Counted from the stretch's first letter, positions 39,845 through 50,129 are shown. The stretch is 64,000 nt of DNA from Mesorhizobium sp. NZP2298 (GCF_013170825.1 NZ_CP033365.1:434001-498000); one strand, 5' to 3'. Translations and numbers: made by a program. Notes: generated from the letters alone by a model not told the origin.

Positions 39845-40447
39845 ATGGACCATCTGCGCTATTCCGGACTGCCGTTCGAAGCACAACGCGAGGCGTTTCT
39901 CGACATCGTATCGGGGGATCCGCTGATTCACGAAGCCCTGGCGCGTGCCCGCATGCTGGCTCTGCCGGACTGGTTGGTGGTTTCCGGCGCACTCTACAAC
40001 AGCGTCTGGAACCATCTGACCGGCAAGCCGTCGGGCTATGGCATTAAGGACATTGATCTCTTCTACTTCGATGATGGCGACCTGTCCTACGAGGCCGAGG
40101 ACGCCGTCATCCGCCGGGCGGCGCGGCATTTCGAGGGGCTGGCGCTACCGGTCGAAGTGCGCAACCAGGCCCGGGTGCATCTGTGGTATCCGCAGAAATT
40201 CGGCCAGCCCTGCCCGCGCTATACGAGCGCGAGCGAACCCATCAGCCATTTTGCCTCGATGACGCATGCGGTCGGGGTGCGCTACGATGCCGGCGGGCAG
40301 CTTGAACTGGTGGCGCCGTTCGGGCTCGACGATGTCTTTTCGTTCCGCATCACGCCGAACCGGGTGATGGACAACCAGCGGACGCATGAGGCGAAGGGGG
40401 CGCGGGCGAGGGAGTGCTGGCCGGAGATTAGTGTCTTGCCTTGGTGA
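39845..40447 (+). CDS. Nucleotidyltransferase-like protein (DUF925 type)
   Basis: The 200-residue protein matches the small nucleotidyltransferase-like family DUF925: LVVSGALYNSVWN, then IKDIDLFYFDDGDLSYEAED, with acidic residues arranged as in nucleotidyltransferases, and VRNQARVHLWYPQKFG. Biochemical role is unknown. ATG 39845 follows AAGGGCG, a moderate ribosome site. The gene is convergent with the aldo/keto reductase, and a repeat fills the gap. Confidence 0.85.
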   Translation: MDHLRYSGLPFEAQREAFLDIVSGDPLIHEALARARMLALPDWLVVSGALYNSVWNHLTGKPSGYGIKDIDLFYFDDGDLSYEAEDAVIRRAARHFEGLALPVEVRNQARVHLWYPQKFGQPCPRYTSASEPISHFASMTHAVGVRYDAGGQLELVAPFGLDDVFSFRITPNRVMDNQRTHEAKGARARECWPEISVLPW

Positions 40448-40449
40448 CC

Positions 40450-40589
40450 TCACCCTCCCCCTTGTGGGGAGGGTCGATCCGCGTAGTGGATCGGGGTGGG
40501 GGTACTCGTAGGGCGCTCCCCCCCACTCCGTCTCGCTGCCTCCGCTTCGCTGCGACAGCGAGCCGACCTCCCCACAAAAGGGAGGGTGA
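40450..40589. repeat. Long inverted-repeat intergenic element (MITE-like)
   Basis: The ends, 40450-40472 and 40567-40589, are inverted copies of each other at 21 of 23 positions (TCACCCTCCC...TTGTGGGGAGG). The interior has smaller inverted pairs: GATCCGCGTAGTGGATC and TCGCTGCCTCC...GCGACAGCGA. It occupies the gap between two convergent genes almost base for base. A relative with similar ends is at 50130-50243. No transposase is present. Confidence 0.8.
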
Positions 40590-40593
40590 CGGC

Positions 40594-41589
<996 letters not shown>

Positions 41590-41685
41590 CACGCGTCTCC
41601 TTGTTGTGATGGCTAGGAGATAGCGTCTTGCCTTATGTTCGATAATTGGTTCATCTGTGTACGGGCCGTTCTAAGAAATAGAGCA

Positions 41686-42574
41686 ATGAATCGAGCACAT
41701 CTTTCGCAGCTGGCGGTGCTGGCAACCGTTGCCCAGTGCGGCAGCTTTCGCGGCGCGGCCAGGGAATTGGCCATCGCACCGTCGGCGGTCAGCCATGCTG
41801 TATCCAGCCTGGAGGCGCGGCTTGGCGTGCGACTGCTGGCACGCAGCACGCGCAGCGTTGCGCCGACCGAGGAAGGCGCGCAGTTGCTGGAGCGATTGCG
41901 GCCGGCGCTTTCCGAGATCGACCTGGCGCTGGAGACGGCGGTCGAGGCGCGCGACCGGCCGGCCGGGAACCTGCGGCTCAGCGTGCCGCGCACGGCAGCG
42001 CATCTGGTGCTGACGCCGCGGCTTGGGGCCTTTGCCCGAGCTTATCCCGACATCGTGCTGGAGATCGTCATCGAGGACCGCTTCACCGATGTGGTGGAAG
42101 GTGGTTTCGATGCCGGCGTGCGGCTCGGCGAGAGCCTGCAGCGCGACATGATCGCGGTGCGCATCGGGCCGGACCTTCGCGGCGCGGTGGTCGGCGCGCC
42201 ATCCTATTTCGAAGCGAATCCCAAGCCGCACCACCCGCGCGATCTTGCCGACCATCGCTGCATCCGCTTCCGCTTCTCCAGCGGCATCCTCTACCGCTGG
42301 GAATTCGAGAAGGATGGTGAGGAGATCGAGATATCAGCGCAAGGGCCGCTGATCCTCGATGAGGACCATCTGATCGCGCAGACGGCGGTCGACGGCGCCG
42401 GTCTGGCCTTCGTCTTCGAGCCCTATGTCCGCGCGCCGCTCGCCGACGGCAGGCTTATCCGAGTGCTGGAGGACTGGTGTCCCTCCTTCGATGGATTCTT
42501 CGTCTATTACCCGAGCCGACGGCAGATGCGGCCGGCACTCAGCTTTCGTGGATTTCTTCAAGGTGAGTGGGTAA
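41686..42574 (+). CDS. LysR family transcriptional regulator with a frameshift near its 3' end
   Basis: A LysR regulator with N-terminal helix-turn-helix (LSQLAVLATVAQCGSFRGAARELAIAPSAVSHAVSSLE) and an effector domain ending FFVYYPSRRQMRPALS. Just after ALS the frame that gives a normal LysR end changes: from 42545 frame 2 reads FVDFFKVSG and stops at TAA 42572-42574, the expected kind of C-terminus. In the annotated frame the protein instead runs on through the intergenic gap into cytochrome b561 without a stop. A single indel near 42543 explains this. ATG 41686 is the start. It probably controls the divergent aldo/keto reductase. Confidence 0.85.
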
Positions 42575-42669
42575 CGGGCGGGCGGGAACGAAAGAGGCAG
42601 TCGCTTCGGCTTGAACTCATTCAGCTGACGTCGGCGGGAAGAAGCGTCGATCGGCGGCGTTTGCCAATC

Positions 42670-43248
42670 ATGCAATCTGCCATCACCAACACGCCAACCC
42701 GCTACGGCTGGGCGATGATCCTCCTTCACTGGCTGATCGGCATCATCTTCATCGGCCAGTTCGCCCTCGGCTTCATGATGGTGCGCATCGCCAGCCAGCG
42801 CACGGCCTTCGAGCTGATCCAGCTGCACAAATCGCTGGGCTTTCTGCTGCTTGGCCTCATCATCCTGCGCATCGCCTGGCGGCTCGGCAATGCTGCGCCT
42901 GCACTGCCGCGCTCGGTCGGAACGCTCGAGCGCCGCACCGCACCGCTTGCACATTTCGCGCTCTATGCGTTTCAGCTTGCATTGCCTTTGTCCGGCTGGG
43001 CGCTGGTGTCGGTGTCTACGCTGGAGATCCCCAGCTTGCCGTTCAACCTTTTCGTCATGCCTAATCTGCCGCTCGCCGAATCGGATGCGGCGGAAAGTTT
43101 CTGGGCGGCGGCGCATTGGTACCTAGCCTATGCCGGCATCGCCCTGGTTGCGCTGCATATCGCGGCGGCGCTGCGTCATCACTTCCAACTCAGGGACACC
43201 GTGCTCACGCGCATGATCACGCCTTCGTCAGATCGCGACTTGGAATAG
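42670..43248 (+). CDS. Cytochrome b561
   Basis: The 192-residue protein has four transmembrane segments, and histidines that could bind two hemes: LHWLIGIIFIGQFALG (H near 18), LIQLHKSLGFLLLGL (H near 56), and ALVALHIAAALRHHF (H near 165 and 171-172). This is the YodB/CybB family, which passes electrons from quinol to partners. It is followed after 70 bases by yceI, its usual partner. ATG 42670 is the expected start, but the frame is continuous with the LysR gene upstream. No strong ribosome site was seen. Confidence 0.92.
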   Translation: MQSAITNTPTRYGWAMILLHWLIGIIFIGQFALGFMMVRIASQRTAFELIQLHKSLGFLLLGLIILRIAWRLGNAAPALPRSVGTLERRTAPLAHFALYAFQLALPLSGWALVSVSTLEIPSLPFNLFVMPNLPLAESDAAESFWAAAHWYLAYAGIALVALHIAAALRHHFQLRDTVLTRMITPSSDRDLE

Positions 43249-43318
43249 AGCGGCAGGTTCAGTCGTTCATGGGTTGAGGGCGCAGGAAAATGCGCTGCCT
43301 CCAACAAGGAATATCCCC

Positions 43319-43894
43319 ATGTATGCGCGCATCCTCGGATTTGCGGCGGTCGCCGCTTGCCTTGCCATGCCTGTTTCAGCGGCTGTCGCGCTCGGCGACG
43401 CCGCCGGAAGTTACTCGTTCAGCCCGGCCACATCGAGCATCCGTTTTTCGATCGGCAAGGTTGGCGGTGGTGGCCTGAACGGCGCCTTCGCCCGCTTCAA
43501 GGGCTCGATCCGCATCGACAACAGCGATGTCGGGCACTCCGAGGTCGATTTCACCATTTTTCCCGAAAGTGTCGGCACCGGCCAGGGCCGCATCGATGCG
43601 TTCCTCCGCTCCGACGCGGTGTTCGATGCGGCCAACAGCCCGGAGATCCAGTTCCGCTCGACCAGCGTGACCCGCACCGGCGACACGACAGCCCTTGTCA
43701 CCGGCAGGTTGACGGCGCGCGGGAAGACGTTTCCGGAAAAGTTCACCGCCGAGCTCGACGGCTTGAAGGGCGGCACGATCAAATTCCATGTCACTGGCAA
43801 GGTGCTCAGATCGCGCTACGGCATGGATGTCGGCACGCCGATCTATTCGAACATCGTTGATTTCGACATGACACTGACGGGTAAGCGGAGCTAA
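43319..43894 (+). CDS. YceI family periplasmic lipid-binding protein
   Basis: The 191-residue protein has a signal peptide (MYARILGFAAVAACLAMPVSAAVA) and the YceI beta-barrel: YSFSPATSSIRFSI, GSIRIDNSDVGHSEVDFTI, SDAVFDAANSPEIQFRST. YceI proteins bind polyisoprenoids such as quinone tails in the periplasm. AAGGA precedes ATG 43319. The pair cytochrome b561-YceI is found together in many proteobacteria, and a joint redox function is likely. Confidence 0.93.
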   Translation: MYARILGFAAVAACLAMPVSAAVALGDAAGSYSFSPATSSIRFSIGKVGGGGLNGAFARFKGSIRIDNSDVGHSEVDFTIFPESVGTGQGRIDAFLRSDAVFDAANSPEIQFRSTSVTRTGDTTALVTGRLTARGKTFPEKFTAELDGLKGGTIKFHVTGKVLRSRYGMDVGTPIYSNIVDFDMTLTGKRS

Positions 43895-43995
43895 CCCGGG
43901 GAAGCGGGGGCTGATCTACGATCAGCCTTCGGTCATTGGCTTTTCCATCGATTTCGGGCAAACCTCGTCTGATATAATCGACATGGAGACGCGTG

Positions 43996-44982
43996 ATGTT
44001 CCGATGGGGTGTGTTGTCGACGGCCAAGATCGGCCGCGAACAGTTGTTGCCGGCAATCGTCGAGGCGGAGAACGGCGTGCTGTCGGCGATCGCCAGCCGC
44101 GACCTGTCGAAGGCCAAGGCGCTGGCAGACCGTTTCGGCGCCCGCCACGCCTTCGGCTCCTATGAGGAATTGCTGGCTTCCAAGGATATTGACGGCGTCT
44201 ACATCCCGCTGCCGACCTCACAGCATGTCGAATGGACGGCAAAGGCGATCGAGGCGGGAAAGCATGTGCTGGTCGAGAAGCCGCTGGCGCTCGACGCCAA
44301 GGACATTCTCCCCCTGATCAAGCTGCGCGACGCCAAGAAAGTGCTGGTCTGCGAAGCCTTCATGGTCATCTATCATCCGCAATGGATCAAAGTGCGCGAT
44401 CTCATCGCCAGCGGCGCCATCGGCCGGCTGCGCCATGTCCAGGGTGCGTTCTCCTACTACAATGTCGACCCCAACAATATGCGCAACCAGCTCGATCTCG
44501 GCGGCGGCGCGCTGCCCGACATCGGCGTCTACCCGACCGTGTCGACGCGCTTTTCGACCGGCAAGGAGCCTAGCCGTGTCCAGGCGACGATCGAGCGCGA
44601 CAAGAAATTCGGCACCGACATCTACTCCTCGATCCGCGCCGATTTCGGCGATTTCGAACTGTCCTTCTATCTGTCGACGCAGATGGCGGCGCGCCAGGTG
44701 ATGGTGTTCCACGGCGAAAAGGGTTTCATCGAGGTCTTCTCCCCGTTCAATGCCGGGCTCTATGACCATCACCGCGTCGAATTGCACAACCAGAACCACA
44801 CCGAAGCGCAAGTGTTTCGTTTCCCCGGCACGCAGCAGTACCGGCTGGAGGTCGAAACTTTCGCGCGGGCGGCACAGGGCGGCAAGGAACGTGTTTTCAC
44901 TCTGGAGGAGTCCGTGCTCAACCAGAAGGTCATCGATGCCATCTTCCGCGCTGGCGGCAAGGACGGCTGGGAGGCCGTCTAA
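43996..44982 (+). CDS. Gfo/Idh/MocA family oxidoreductase
   Basis: The 328-residue NAD(P)-dependent dehydrogenase has a Rossmann N-terminus ([19 protein letters not shown]), the [10 protein letters not shown] motif with the catalytic lysine at about residue 96, and the C-terminal domain with [17 protein letters not shown]. The substrate is probably a sugar or polyol but cannot be told. GGAG lies before ATG 43996. The TAA stop is part of the palindromic element behind it. Confidence 0.93.
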   Translation: MFRWGVLSTAKIGREQLLPAIVEAENGVLSAIASRDLSKAKALADRFGARHAFGSYEELLASKDIDGVYIPLPTSQHVEWTAKAIEAGKHVLVEKPLALDAKDILPLIKLRDAKKVLVCEAFMVIYHPQWIKVRDLIASGAIGRLRHVQGAFSYYNVDPNNMRNQLDLGGGALPDIGVYPTVSTRFSTGKEPSRVQATIERDKKFGTDIYSSIRADFGDFELSFYLSTQMAARQVMVFHGEKGFIEVFSPFNAGLYDHHRVELHNQNHTEAQVFRFPGTQQYRLEVETFARAAQGGKERVFTLEESVLNQKVIDAIFRAGGKDGWEAV

Positions 44983-45034
44983 CTCTTGCTTGACGCAATT
45001 CCGGACGGAAAACCGCTTGCACCCGGAATTGCGT
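44981..45034. repeat. ACGCAATTCCGG palindromic element
   Basis: ACGCAATTCCGG (44993-45004) and CCGGAATTGCGT (45023-45034) are perfect 12-base inverted repeats around ACGGAAAACCGCTTGCA. AACTCTTGCTTG at the left end matches the module TAACTCTTTGTTTTG of the element at 1914. It gives the Gfo/Idh gene its TAA stop. Confidence 0.8.
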
Positions 45035-45059
45035 TAACCGGCTAATTCTTGGAGGAGAG

Positions 45060-46718
45060 ATGGCTGACGAGGCGGACGTGATCATTGTTGGCGCCGGCCT
45101 TGCCGGGCTGGTTGCCGCCGCCGAGCTTGCCGAGGCCGGCAAGAAGATCATCATCGTCGACCAGGAGCCGGAGCAGTCGCTCGGCGGCCAGGCGTTCTGG
45201 TCGTTCGGTGGCCTTTTCCTCGTCGATTCACCCGAGCAACGGCGCATGCGCATCCGCGATTCGCATGATCTGGCGCTCGATGACTGGATGGGCACCGCCG
45301 CCTTCGACCGGCCGGAGGATTTCTGGCCGCGCAAATGGGCGGAGGCCTATGTCGGTTTCGCCGCCGGCGAGAAACGTTCCTGGCTGATCGAGCGCGGCCT
45401 GAAGTTCTTTCCTGTCGTCGGCTGGGCCGAGCGCGGCGGCGGCAACGCCATCGGCCACGGCAATTCGGTGCCGCGCTTCCACATCACCTGGGGAACCGGC
45501 CCCGGCGTGCTCGAACCTTTTGTGCTGCGCGTGCGCGAGGCGCAAAAGCGCGGATTGGTCAGCTTCAGGTTCCGCCACCGCGTCAATGAACTGACGCGGA
45601 CGGGCGGCGCCGTGACCGGTGTGCGCGGCGATATCCTTGAGCCGAGCACGGTCGAGCGCGGCCACAAGAGCTCGCGCGAGGTATCAGGCGAATTCGAGCT
45701 GCATGCGCAAGCGGTGATCGTCGCTTCCGGCGGCATCGGCGGCAACCATCAGCTGGTGCGGGAAAACTGGCCCAAGCGGTTGGGCGCCGCGCCAAAGCGC
45801 ATGATCACCGGGGTGCCGGACCATGTCGACGGCCGCATGCTGGCGATCACCGAGGCGGCCGGCGGTTCGATCATCAACCGCGACCGCATGTGGCACTATG
45901 TCGAGGGCATCAGGAACTGGGCGCCGATCTGGACCGAGCATGCGATCCGCATCCTTCCCGGCCCGTCGTCGCTATGGCTCGATGCCAAGGGAAAACGCCT
46001 GCCGGTGCCGCTCTATCCCGGGTTCGATACGCTGGGCACGCTCAGCCATATCATGAGCACCGGCTTCGACTATTCCTGGTTCATCCTGACCAGGAAAATC
46101 ATCCAGAAGGAGTTCGCGCTGTCGGGCTCCGAGCAGAACCCGGACCTGACCGGCAAGAGCTGGCGTCAGGTGCTCGGCCGCGCGACATCGGGCATTCCGG
46201 GTCCGGTGAAAGCCTTCATGGAGAAGGGCGAAGACTTCATCGTCGAGGCCGACCTTTCGAAGCTGGTCGCGCGCATGAACGCGCTGGCCGGCGGCGAGCC
46301 GCTGCTCGAGCTTGCCCAGGTCGAGCGCGAGATCCGCGCCCGCGACAGGCAACTCGACAATCCGTTCTCCAAGGACATGCAGATCACCGCACTGCGCGGC
46401 ACCCGCGCCTATCTCGGCGACAAGCTCATCCGCACGGCCAAGCCGCACAAGATGCTCGACCCGGCGAATGGCCCGCTGATCGCGGTGCGCCTCAACATCC
46501 TGACCCGCAAGACGCTGGGCGGCCTGCAGACCGATCTCGACAGCCGCGTGCTGGGTGCCGATGGCCAGCCGGTCAGCGGGCTCTATGCCGTCGGCGAAGC
46601 CGCCGGTTTCGGGGGCGGCGGCGTGCATGGCTATGCGGCGCTGGAAGGCACATTCCTCGGCGGCTGCATCTTTTCAGGCCGCAGCGCCGGCCGGGCAGCG
46701 GCACGTTCGGTGGCGTGA
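45060..46718 (+). CDS. FAD-dependent oxidoreductase (fumarate reductase / KstD-like flavoprotein)
   Basis: The 552-residue protein has the FAD-binding GAGLAGLVAAAELAEAGKKI at residue 11, GGQAFWSFGGLF, a second nucleotide region AVIVASGGIGGNH and the C-terminal GLYAVGEAAGFGGGGVHGYAALEGTFLGGCIFSGR, all typical of the FAD_binding_2 family (3-ketosteroid dehydrogenase and related dehydrogenases). The substrate is unknown; there are no steroid genes around. GGAGGAG lies before ATG 45060. Confidence 0.9.
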   Translation: MADEADVIIVGAGLAGLVAAAELAEAGKKIIIVDQEPEQSLGGQAFWSFGGLFLVDSPEQRRMRIRDSHDLALDDWMGTAAFDRPEDFWPRKWAEAYVGFAAGEKRSWLIERGLKFFPVVGWAERGGGNAIGHGNSVPRFHITWGTGPGVLEPFVLRVREAQKRGLVSFRFRHRVNELTRTGGAVTGVRGDILEPSTVERGHKSSREVSGEFELHAQAVIVASGGIGGNHQLVRENWPKRLGAAPKRMITGVPDHVDGRMLAITEAAGGSIINRDRMWHYVEGIRNWAPIWTEHAIRILPGPSSLWLDAKGKRLPVPLYPGFDTLGTLSHIMSTGFDYSWFILTRKIIQKEFALSGSEQNPDLTGKSWRQVLGRATSGIPGPVKAFMEKGEDFIVEADLSKLVARMNALAGGEPLLELAQVEREIRARDRQLDNPFSKDMQITALRGTRAYLGDKLIRTAKPHKMLDPANGPLIAVRLNILTRKTLGGLQTDLDSRVLGADGQPVSGLYAVGEAAGFGGGGVHGYAALEGTFLGGCIFSGRSAGRAAARSVA

Positions 46719-46919
46719 AACGACGGTACCGCTGCCTGATCCATCGCCTGCGCCTCCATATGCCCGGGCGATAAACATATGACTTTTTTATATTTTTCAG
46801 ATTTCGCCCGCCTCGAATACAAATGCCGATGCTTTTATCTTTCCGAGTGCAGCCGGTGCTGAGCCGCTGCAGGCAGCCGCCACCTCGTGGCGGCGGTACC
46901 AGAAAGAAGGAAGTCTTCG

Positions 46920-47111
46920 ATGTTCCTCTCAGACGGGCTGTATCTGCCCACCCATCGCCCTATGCCGGCGTCGCAGGTCGAACAGATCAGGCGTGTGGCG
47001 AACACCAATCGCCGGCCGGTCAGCCTGATCGCGCCGTTCACACCGACATGGTGGCTCCTGGTCGTCGGCGCCTTGCTGGCCGCCGCCGCGATCGCTGCCC
47101 AGCTTTCCTGA
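46920..47111 (+). CDS. Small tail-anchored membrane protein
   Basis: The 63-residue protein has a soluble, basic N-terminal part (SQVEQIRRVANTNRRPVSL) and one C-terminal transmembrane segment (WWLLVVGALLAAAAIAAQL, residues 44-62). AAGGAAG lies before ATG 46920. A longer frame upstream lacks a ribosome site. No family recognised. The 201 bases ahead are AT-rich around 46776-46802 and probably hold the promoter. Confidence 0.65.
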   Translation: MFLSDGLYLPTHRPMPASQVEQIRRVANTNRRPVSLIAPFTPTWWLLVVGALLAAAAIAAQLS

Positions 47112-47127
47112 AAGGCAGGAGATGACC

Positions 47128-47349
47128 ATGCAAAACTCCCCTATTCCCCCCGACAGAAACGCCCTTCACCGCTTCATCGTCGGGCGCGATGGCGAAGGCC
47201 ACTGGATCGCGCGTGACGAAGAAGGCCAGACCGGCGGCGTTTTTGCCGACAAGAATTCCGCTGTCCGTTTCGCCACCATGGAAAGCGGCCATCGGGCCGG
47301 CGCGATACGCTTCGCACCGGCGAGTGTGCGGCTTTCCCTGTTCAACTGA
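47128..47349 (+). CDS. Small hypothetical protein, 73 residues (DUF2188-like pattern)
   Basis: The sequence FIVGRDGEGHWIARDEEGQ then GGVFADKNSAVRFATMESGH has the two-strand, one-helix pattern of the short HWxVRDxxG / GGxFxxxxxAxRFA proteins that are common in rhizobia and resemble DUF2188. ATG 47128 has GGAG six bases upstream; ATG 47122 lies too close to it. It starts 16 bases past the small membrane protein gene, so they are probably co-transcribed. Function unknown. Confidence 0.6.
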   Translation: MQNSPIPPDRNALHRFIVGRDGEGHWIARDEEGQTGGVFADKNSAVRFATMESGHRAGAIRFAPASVRLSLFN

Positions 47350-47386
47350 GCCGCGCCCGTTCCGAGCTGATCGGAACGATCTGGCC

Positions 47387-47965
47387 ATGGACAATTCCAA
47401 CACCATTGCTGGCCCCAACAGCGCCGATCTCGCCGGATTGCTCGATCGCCTGCCGCTTGTCGGCCGGCTGCTCGAACACCAGCTTTGGGAGGCGGCACGC
47501 GCCCTGTCGCTCGACAGATCGTCCCGGCAAGGCCGGCGATTCGCCGGTCTGATGGAGGCCGGCGCCTTCCTAGACGCCGTCCTCCTGCTGGTCGCGTCGT
47601 CGAAGCCGGAGCGTTCGGTATCGGCCATCAGCAAGATCGGCGAGCGCTGGTTTTGCTCCATTGAAATCACATCCGCAGGGCCACCGACCAAGGCCGGCAG
47701 GGCAGAAGCGGACCACACCGATCTGGCTGCCGCGCTGCTGTCGGCCCTGCTTTCCTCGCACCTCGAAAAGACGGTGTATCCAAAAATTCATCCAGGAGAA
47801 TCCCATGACACCCGAACAAGCCCGAATGCGCCTGACCGGAGCGATGACCGCGCTGGTAACGCCGTTCACCGACGGCGAGGTCGATCTGAAGCAACTGACC
47901 GCGCTGTTGCGCTGGCAGATCGAACAAGGGATCAACGGGCTGGTCCCATGCGGCACCACAGGTGA
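47387..47965 (+). CDS. Hypothetical protein overlapping dapA
   Basis: The 192-residue frame opens with MDNSNTIAGPNSADLAGLLD and has a plausible, mostly helical first 140 residues (LPLVGRLLEHQLWEAARALS, FAGLMEAGAFLDAVLLLVAS). From about residue 141 the frame overlaps dapA by 161 bases and becomes arginine-rich and implausible (RSDDRAGNAVHRRRGRSEA), so the true stop may have been lost. No family or strong ribosome site. It is the third of four tightly placed genes. Confidence 0.5.
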   Translation: MDNSNTIAGPNSADLAGLLDRLPLVGRLLEHQLWEAARALSLDRSSRQGRRFAGLMEAGAFLDAVLLLVASSKPERSVSAISKIGERWFCSIEITSAGPPTKAGRAEADHTDLAAALLSALLSSHLEKTVYPKIHPGESHDTRTSPNAPDRSDDRAGNAVHRRRGRSEATDRAVALADRTRDQRAGPMRHHR

Positions 47966-48758
47966 GGCCCCGACCCTGTCATGGGAGGAGCGCCTCGATA
48001 TCCTCGCGCTCTGCGTAAAGGTCGCCGGCGGCCGGATCCCGGTCATCGCCGGCACCGGAACGAACAGCACCGAGACGACGATCGCCTTTTCGACAGCCGC
48101 CGAAGCCTTTGGCGCCGATGCCGCCCTCATCGTGACGCCCTACTACAACAGGCCGAGCCAGGAAGGGATTTTTCGCCATTTCGAGGCGGTCGCCAGAAAG
48201 GTCAAGATACCGATCATCGTCTACAACGTTCCGGCGCGAACCGGCGTTGACCTGTCCGAGGACACGATCGAGCGCCTGGCGCAGATCCCGACCATCGTCG
48301 GCATCAAGGACGCCACCGGCGATGTGAGCCGGCTATCCTCGCTTCCTGCCGTGCTCAGGCGCCGCTTCATCTTTCTGTCCGGCCATGACGCGACATCGTT
48401 CGGCTTCAACACGATGGGCGGGCGCGGAACGATCTCGGTGATCTCCAATGTCGCGCCGCGACTGTGCGTCGAGATGCACGATGCGTGCAGGCAGGGCGAC
48501 CACCATACCGCCCGGGCCATCCATCATCGCTTGCGACCGCTGATCGCGGCATTGGAGCTTGAGAGCAATCCGGTGCCGGTCAAATATGCAATGAGCCTGG
48601 CGCTGGGCATGAGCAGGGATGTCCGTTTGCCGCTGACTCCGGTTCGTCCTGAAACCGAGACCGCGATACGCGAAGCCATGCTGGTCCTGAACGGGAGCAT
48701 GGCCGGCGCCGTGCAATCAAGACCGGTGCCGGCCTTGCCCGTGCCGTGGCGGCCTTGA
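47805..48758 (+). CDS. dapA: Dihydrodipicolinate synthase family protein
   Basis: A class I aldolase-fold enzyme of 317 residues. DapA condenses pyruvate with aspartate semialdehyde for lysine and diaminopimelate synthesis. Seen here are GTTGEAPTLSWEER (about 48-61), the catalytic tyrosine in VTPYYNRPSQEG and the Schiff-base lysine in VGIKDATGDVSRLSS. The length is about 25 residues above standard DapA because of a C-terminal extension rich in proline. It lies among small unknown genes, so it may be a paralogue with another aldolase role. AGGAG precedes ATG 47805. Confidence 0.85.
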   Translation: MTPEQARMRLTGAMTALVTPFTDGEVDLKQLTALLRWQIEQGINGLVPCGTTGEAPTLSWEERLDILALCVKVAGGRIPVIAGTGTNSTETTIAFSTAAEAFGADAALIVTPYYNRPSQEGIFRHFEAVARKVKIPIIVYNVPARTGVDLSEDTIERLAQIPTIVGIKDATGDVSRLSSLPAVLRRRFIFLSGHDATSFGFNTMGGRGTISVISNVAPRLCVEMHDACRQGDHHTARAIHHRLRPLIAALELESNPVPVKYAMSLALGMSRDVRLPLTPVRPETETAIREAMLVLNGSMAGAVQSRPVPALPVPWRP

Positions 48759-49037
48759 CGAAGGCGCCTTGCTGTCAACGGCATAAACCAGCCCCGGCTG
48801 GACGATCCATTCCCCGGTGCGGAGCGCTTCGACATCGAAGCGCCCGCTGCGGTCGCGAGGTGCAACGCCGACAAAACGGTATTGTAGTCCACTCGCATCG
48901 ACGACGATATCGGCGATAGGATGATCCGCGAGCCGCCCGATGATTGTTCCCTTCTCCCTGAGGTTTGCCAGGACGAAATACTCCGTCGGCACCCTTTGGC
49001 TGGTCCCGGAGGTCAGCCAGGCTGAATGTGATTTCAT
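48717..49037 (-). CDS. Hypothetical protein, 106 residues
   Basis: The frame from ATG 49037 reads MKSHSAWLTSGTSQRVPTEY, then FVLANLREKGTIIGRLADHPIADIV and SGLQYRFVGVAPRDRSGRFDVEALRTGEW, a sensible small globular protein; the last 15 residues overlap the dapA 3' end on the other strand and are arginine-rich. No ribosome site or family is evident. The frame runs on upstream to 49184 but with low-complexity content. Moderate belief that it is expressed. Confidence 0.45.
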   Translation of the reverse strand: MKSHSAWLTSGTSQRVPTEYFVLANLREKGTIIGRLADHPIADIVVDASGLQYRFVGVAPRDRSGRFDVEALRTGEWIVQPGLVYAVDSKAPSSRPPRHGQGRHRS

Positions 49038-49193
49038 GGTCGTCTGAAGCCAGTTTGTTGATCGGGCCTCAGTCAGGCAGCGGCCCGCAACTACATAATC
49101 GCTGGCGGCATAGGAATTCGAGAGGGGGTTTTGGCCTGAATTATATACGCCGCATATGTCCTGGCAGTTCGTGACGAAAGCCACCCACCAGCG

Positions 49194-50123
49194 TCAGGCG
49201 CCCCGTCCGAGCGCGGCGATCGCGTCGACGATTCGCGTGAAACTTTCGCGGGCGCGACCGACCGTGTGCCGAGCCCTGAGGTAGCCATGCACCAGCCCCA
49301 GTTCCTCGAACCAGGTGGCCTGCCCGCCCGCCGCGACGATCCGGTCGCGATAAGTCTCGCCGTCTGAAGACAGCGGGTCGCACTCGGCGGTGATCAGCAC
49401 CGTCGGCGGCAGGTTGGCGAAGTCGGTGTCCGCCAGCGGCGAGAGTGTTATGTCGCCGGCCCGGTCCGCGCCACCGGTGCGGATATGCTTGTAGAATTCG
49501 AGATCGCGCATGGTCAGCATCGGCGCTTCGGCATGCGTGACATAGGAACCCTTCAAGCGGTCGCCGCCAAGGCCGGGATAGATCAGCACCTGGCCCACCG
49601 GCTGTTTCGCGCGGCCGCGTGTGGCGTGCGCAACGGCGGCGCAGAGATTGCCGCCCGCACTGTCGCCACAGAGCAGGATGGGTCTATCGCGGGTGGATGC
49701 AACCCATGCGAAGGCGCTCATCGCGTCGTCGAAGGCCGCCGGATGCAGATGCTCCGGCGCCAGCCGGTAATCGACCGAGACAACCTCATGGCCGGTGCGG
49801 GCGCAGAGCTCGGCGCAGACATCGTCATGGCTGTCCAGCCCGCCAAGGATGAAGCCGCCGCCATGGATGTAGAGCACTGTCGCCGCCGGTTGCGGGGCGC
49901 TTCGGTAGATGCGGATCGGAATGCCGTGCGTGGGCGTTGCAATGGCTGAGGTTTCGACAGCTACGCCCTCAGGATAGCCGGCAAAGAATTCTCGGCACAT
50001 GCGGTCATAGATTTCGCGCTGCTGTGCGATCGTGTAGTCGATCGTATCGGGCGGATAATAGGAATTGGTCCGTTCGATGAAGGCCCAGGTCTCGGCGTCA
50101 ATGAGTTTTGTGTAGTCGGTCAT
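49194..50123 (-). CDS. Alpha/beta hydrolase, hormone-sensitive lipase family esterase
   Basis: The 309-residue esterase has the HSL-type oxyanion motif YIHGGGFILGG (residues 85-95), nucleophile in LLCGDSAGGNLCAA, the acid in ITAECDPLSSDGE and the histidine in EELGLVHGYLR. The substrate is probably a short-chain acyl ester. It is transcribed in the same direction as the carnitine gene set but is cut off from it by a long repeat whose end lies in its ribosome site (AAAGGAG at 50128-50134). Confidence 0.92.
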   Translation of the reverse strand: MTDYTKLIDAETWAFIERTNSYYPPDTIDYTIAQQREIYDRMCREFFAGYPEGVAVETSAIATPTHGIPIRIYRSAPQPAATVLYIHGGGFILGGLDSHDDVCAELCARTGHEVVSVDYRLAPEHLHPAAFDDAMSAFAWVASTRDRPILLCGDSAGGNLCAAVAHATRGRAKQPVGQVLIYPGLGGDRLKGSYVTHAEAPMLTMRDLEFYKHIRTGGADRAGDITLSPLADTDFANLPPTVLITAECDPLSSDGETYRDRIVAAGGQATWFEELGLVHGYLRARHTVGRARESFTRIVDAIAALGRGA

Positions 50124-50129
50124 GGAACT

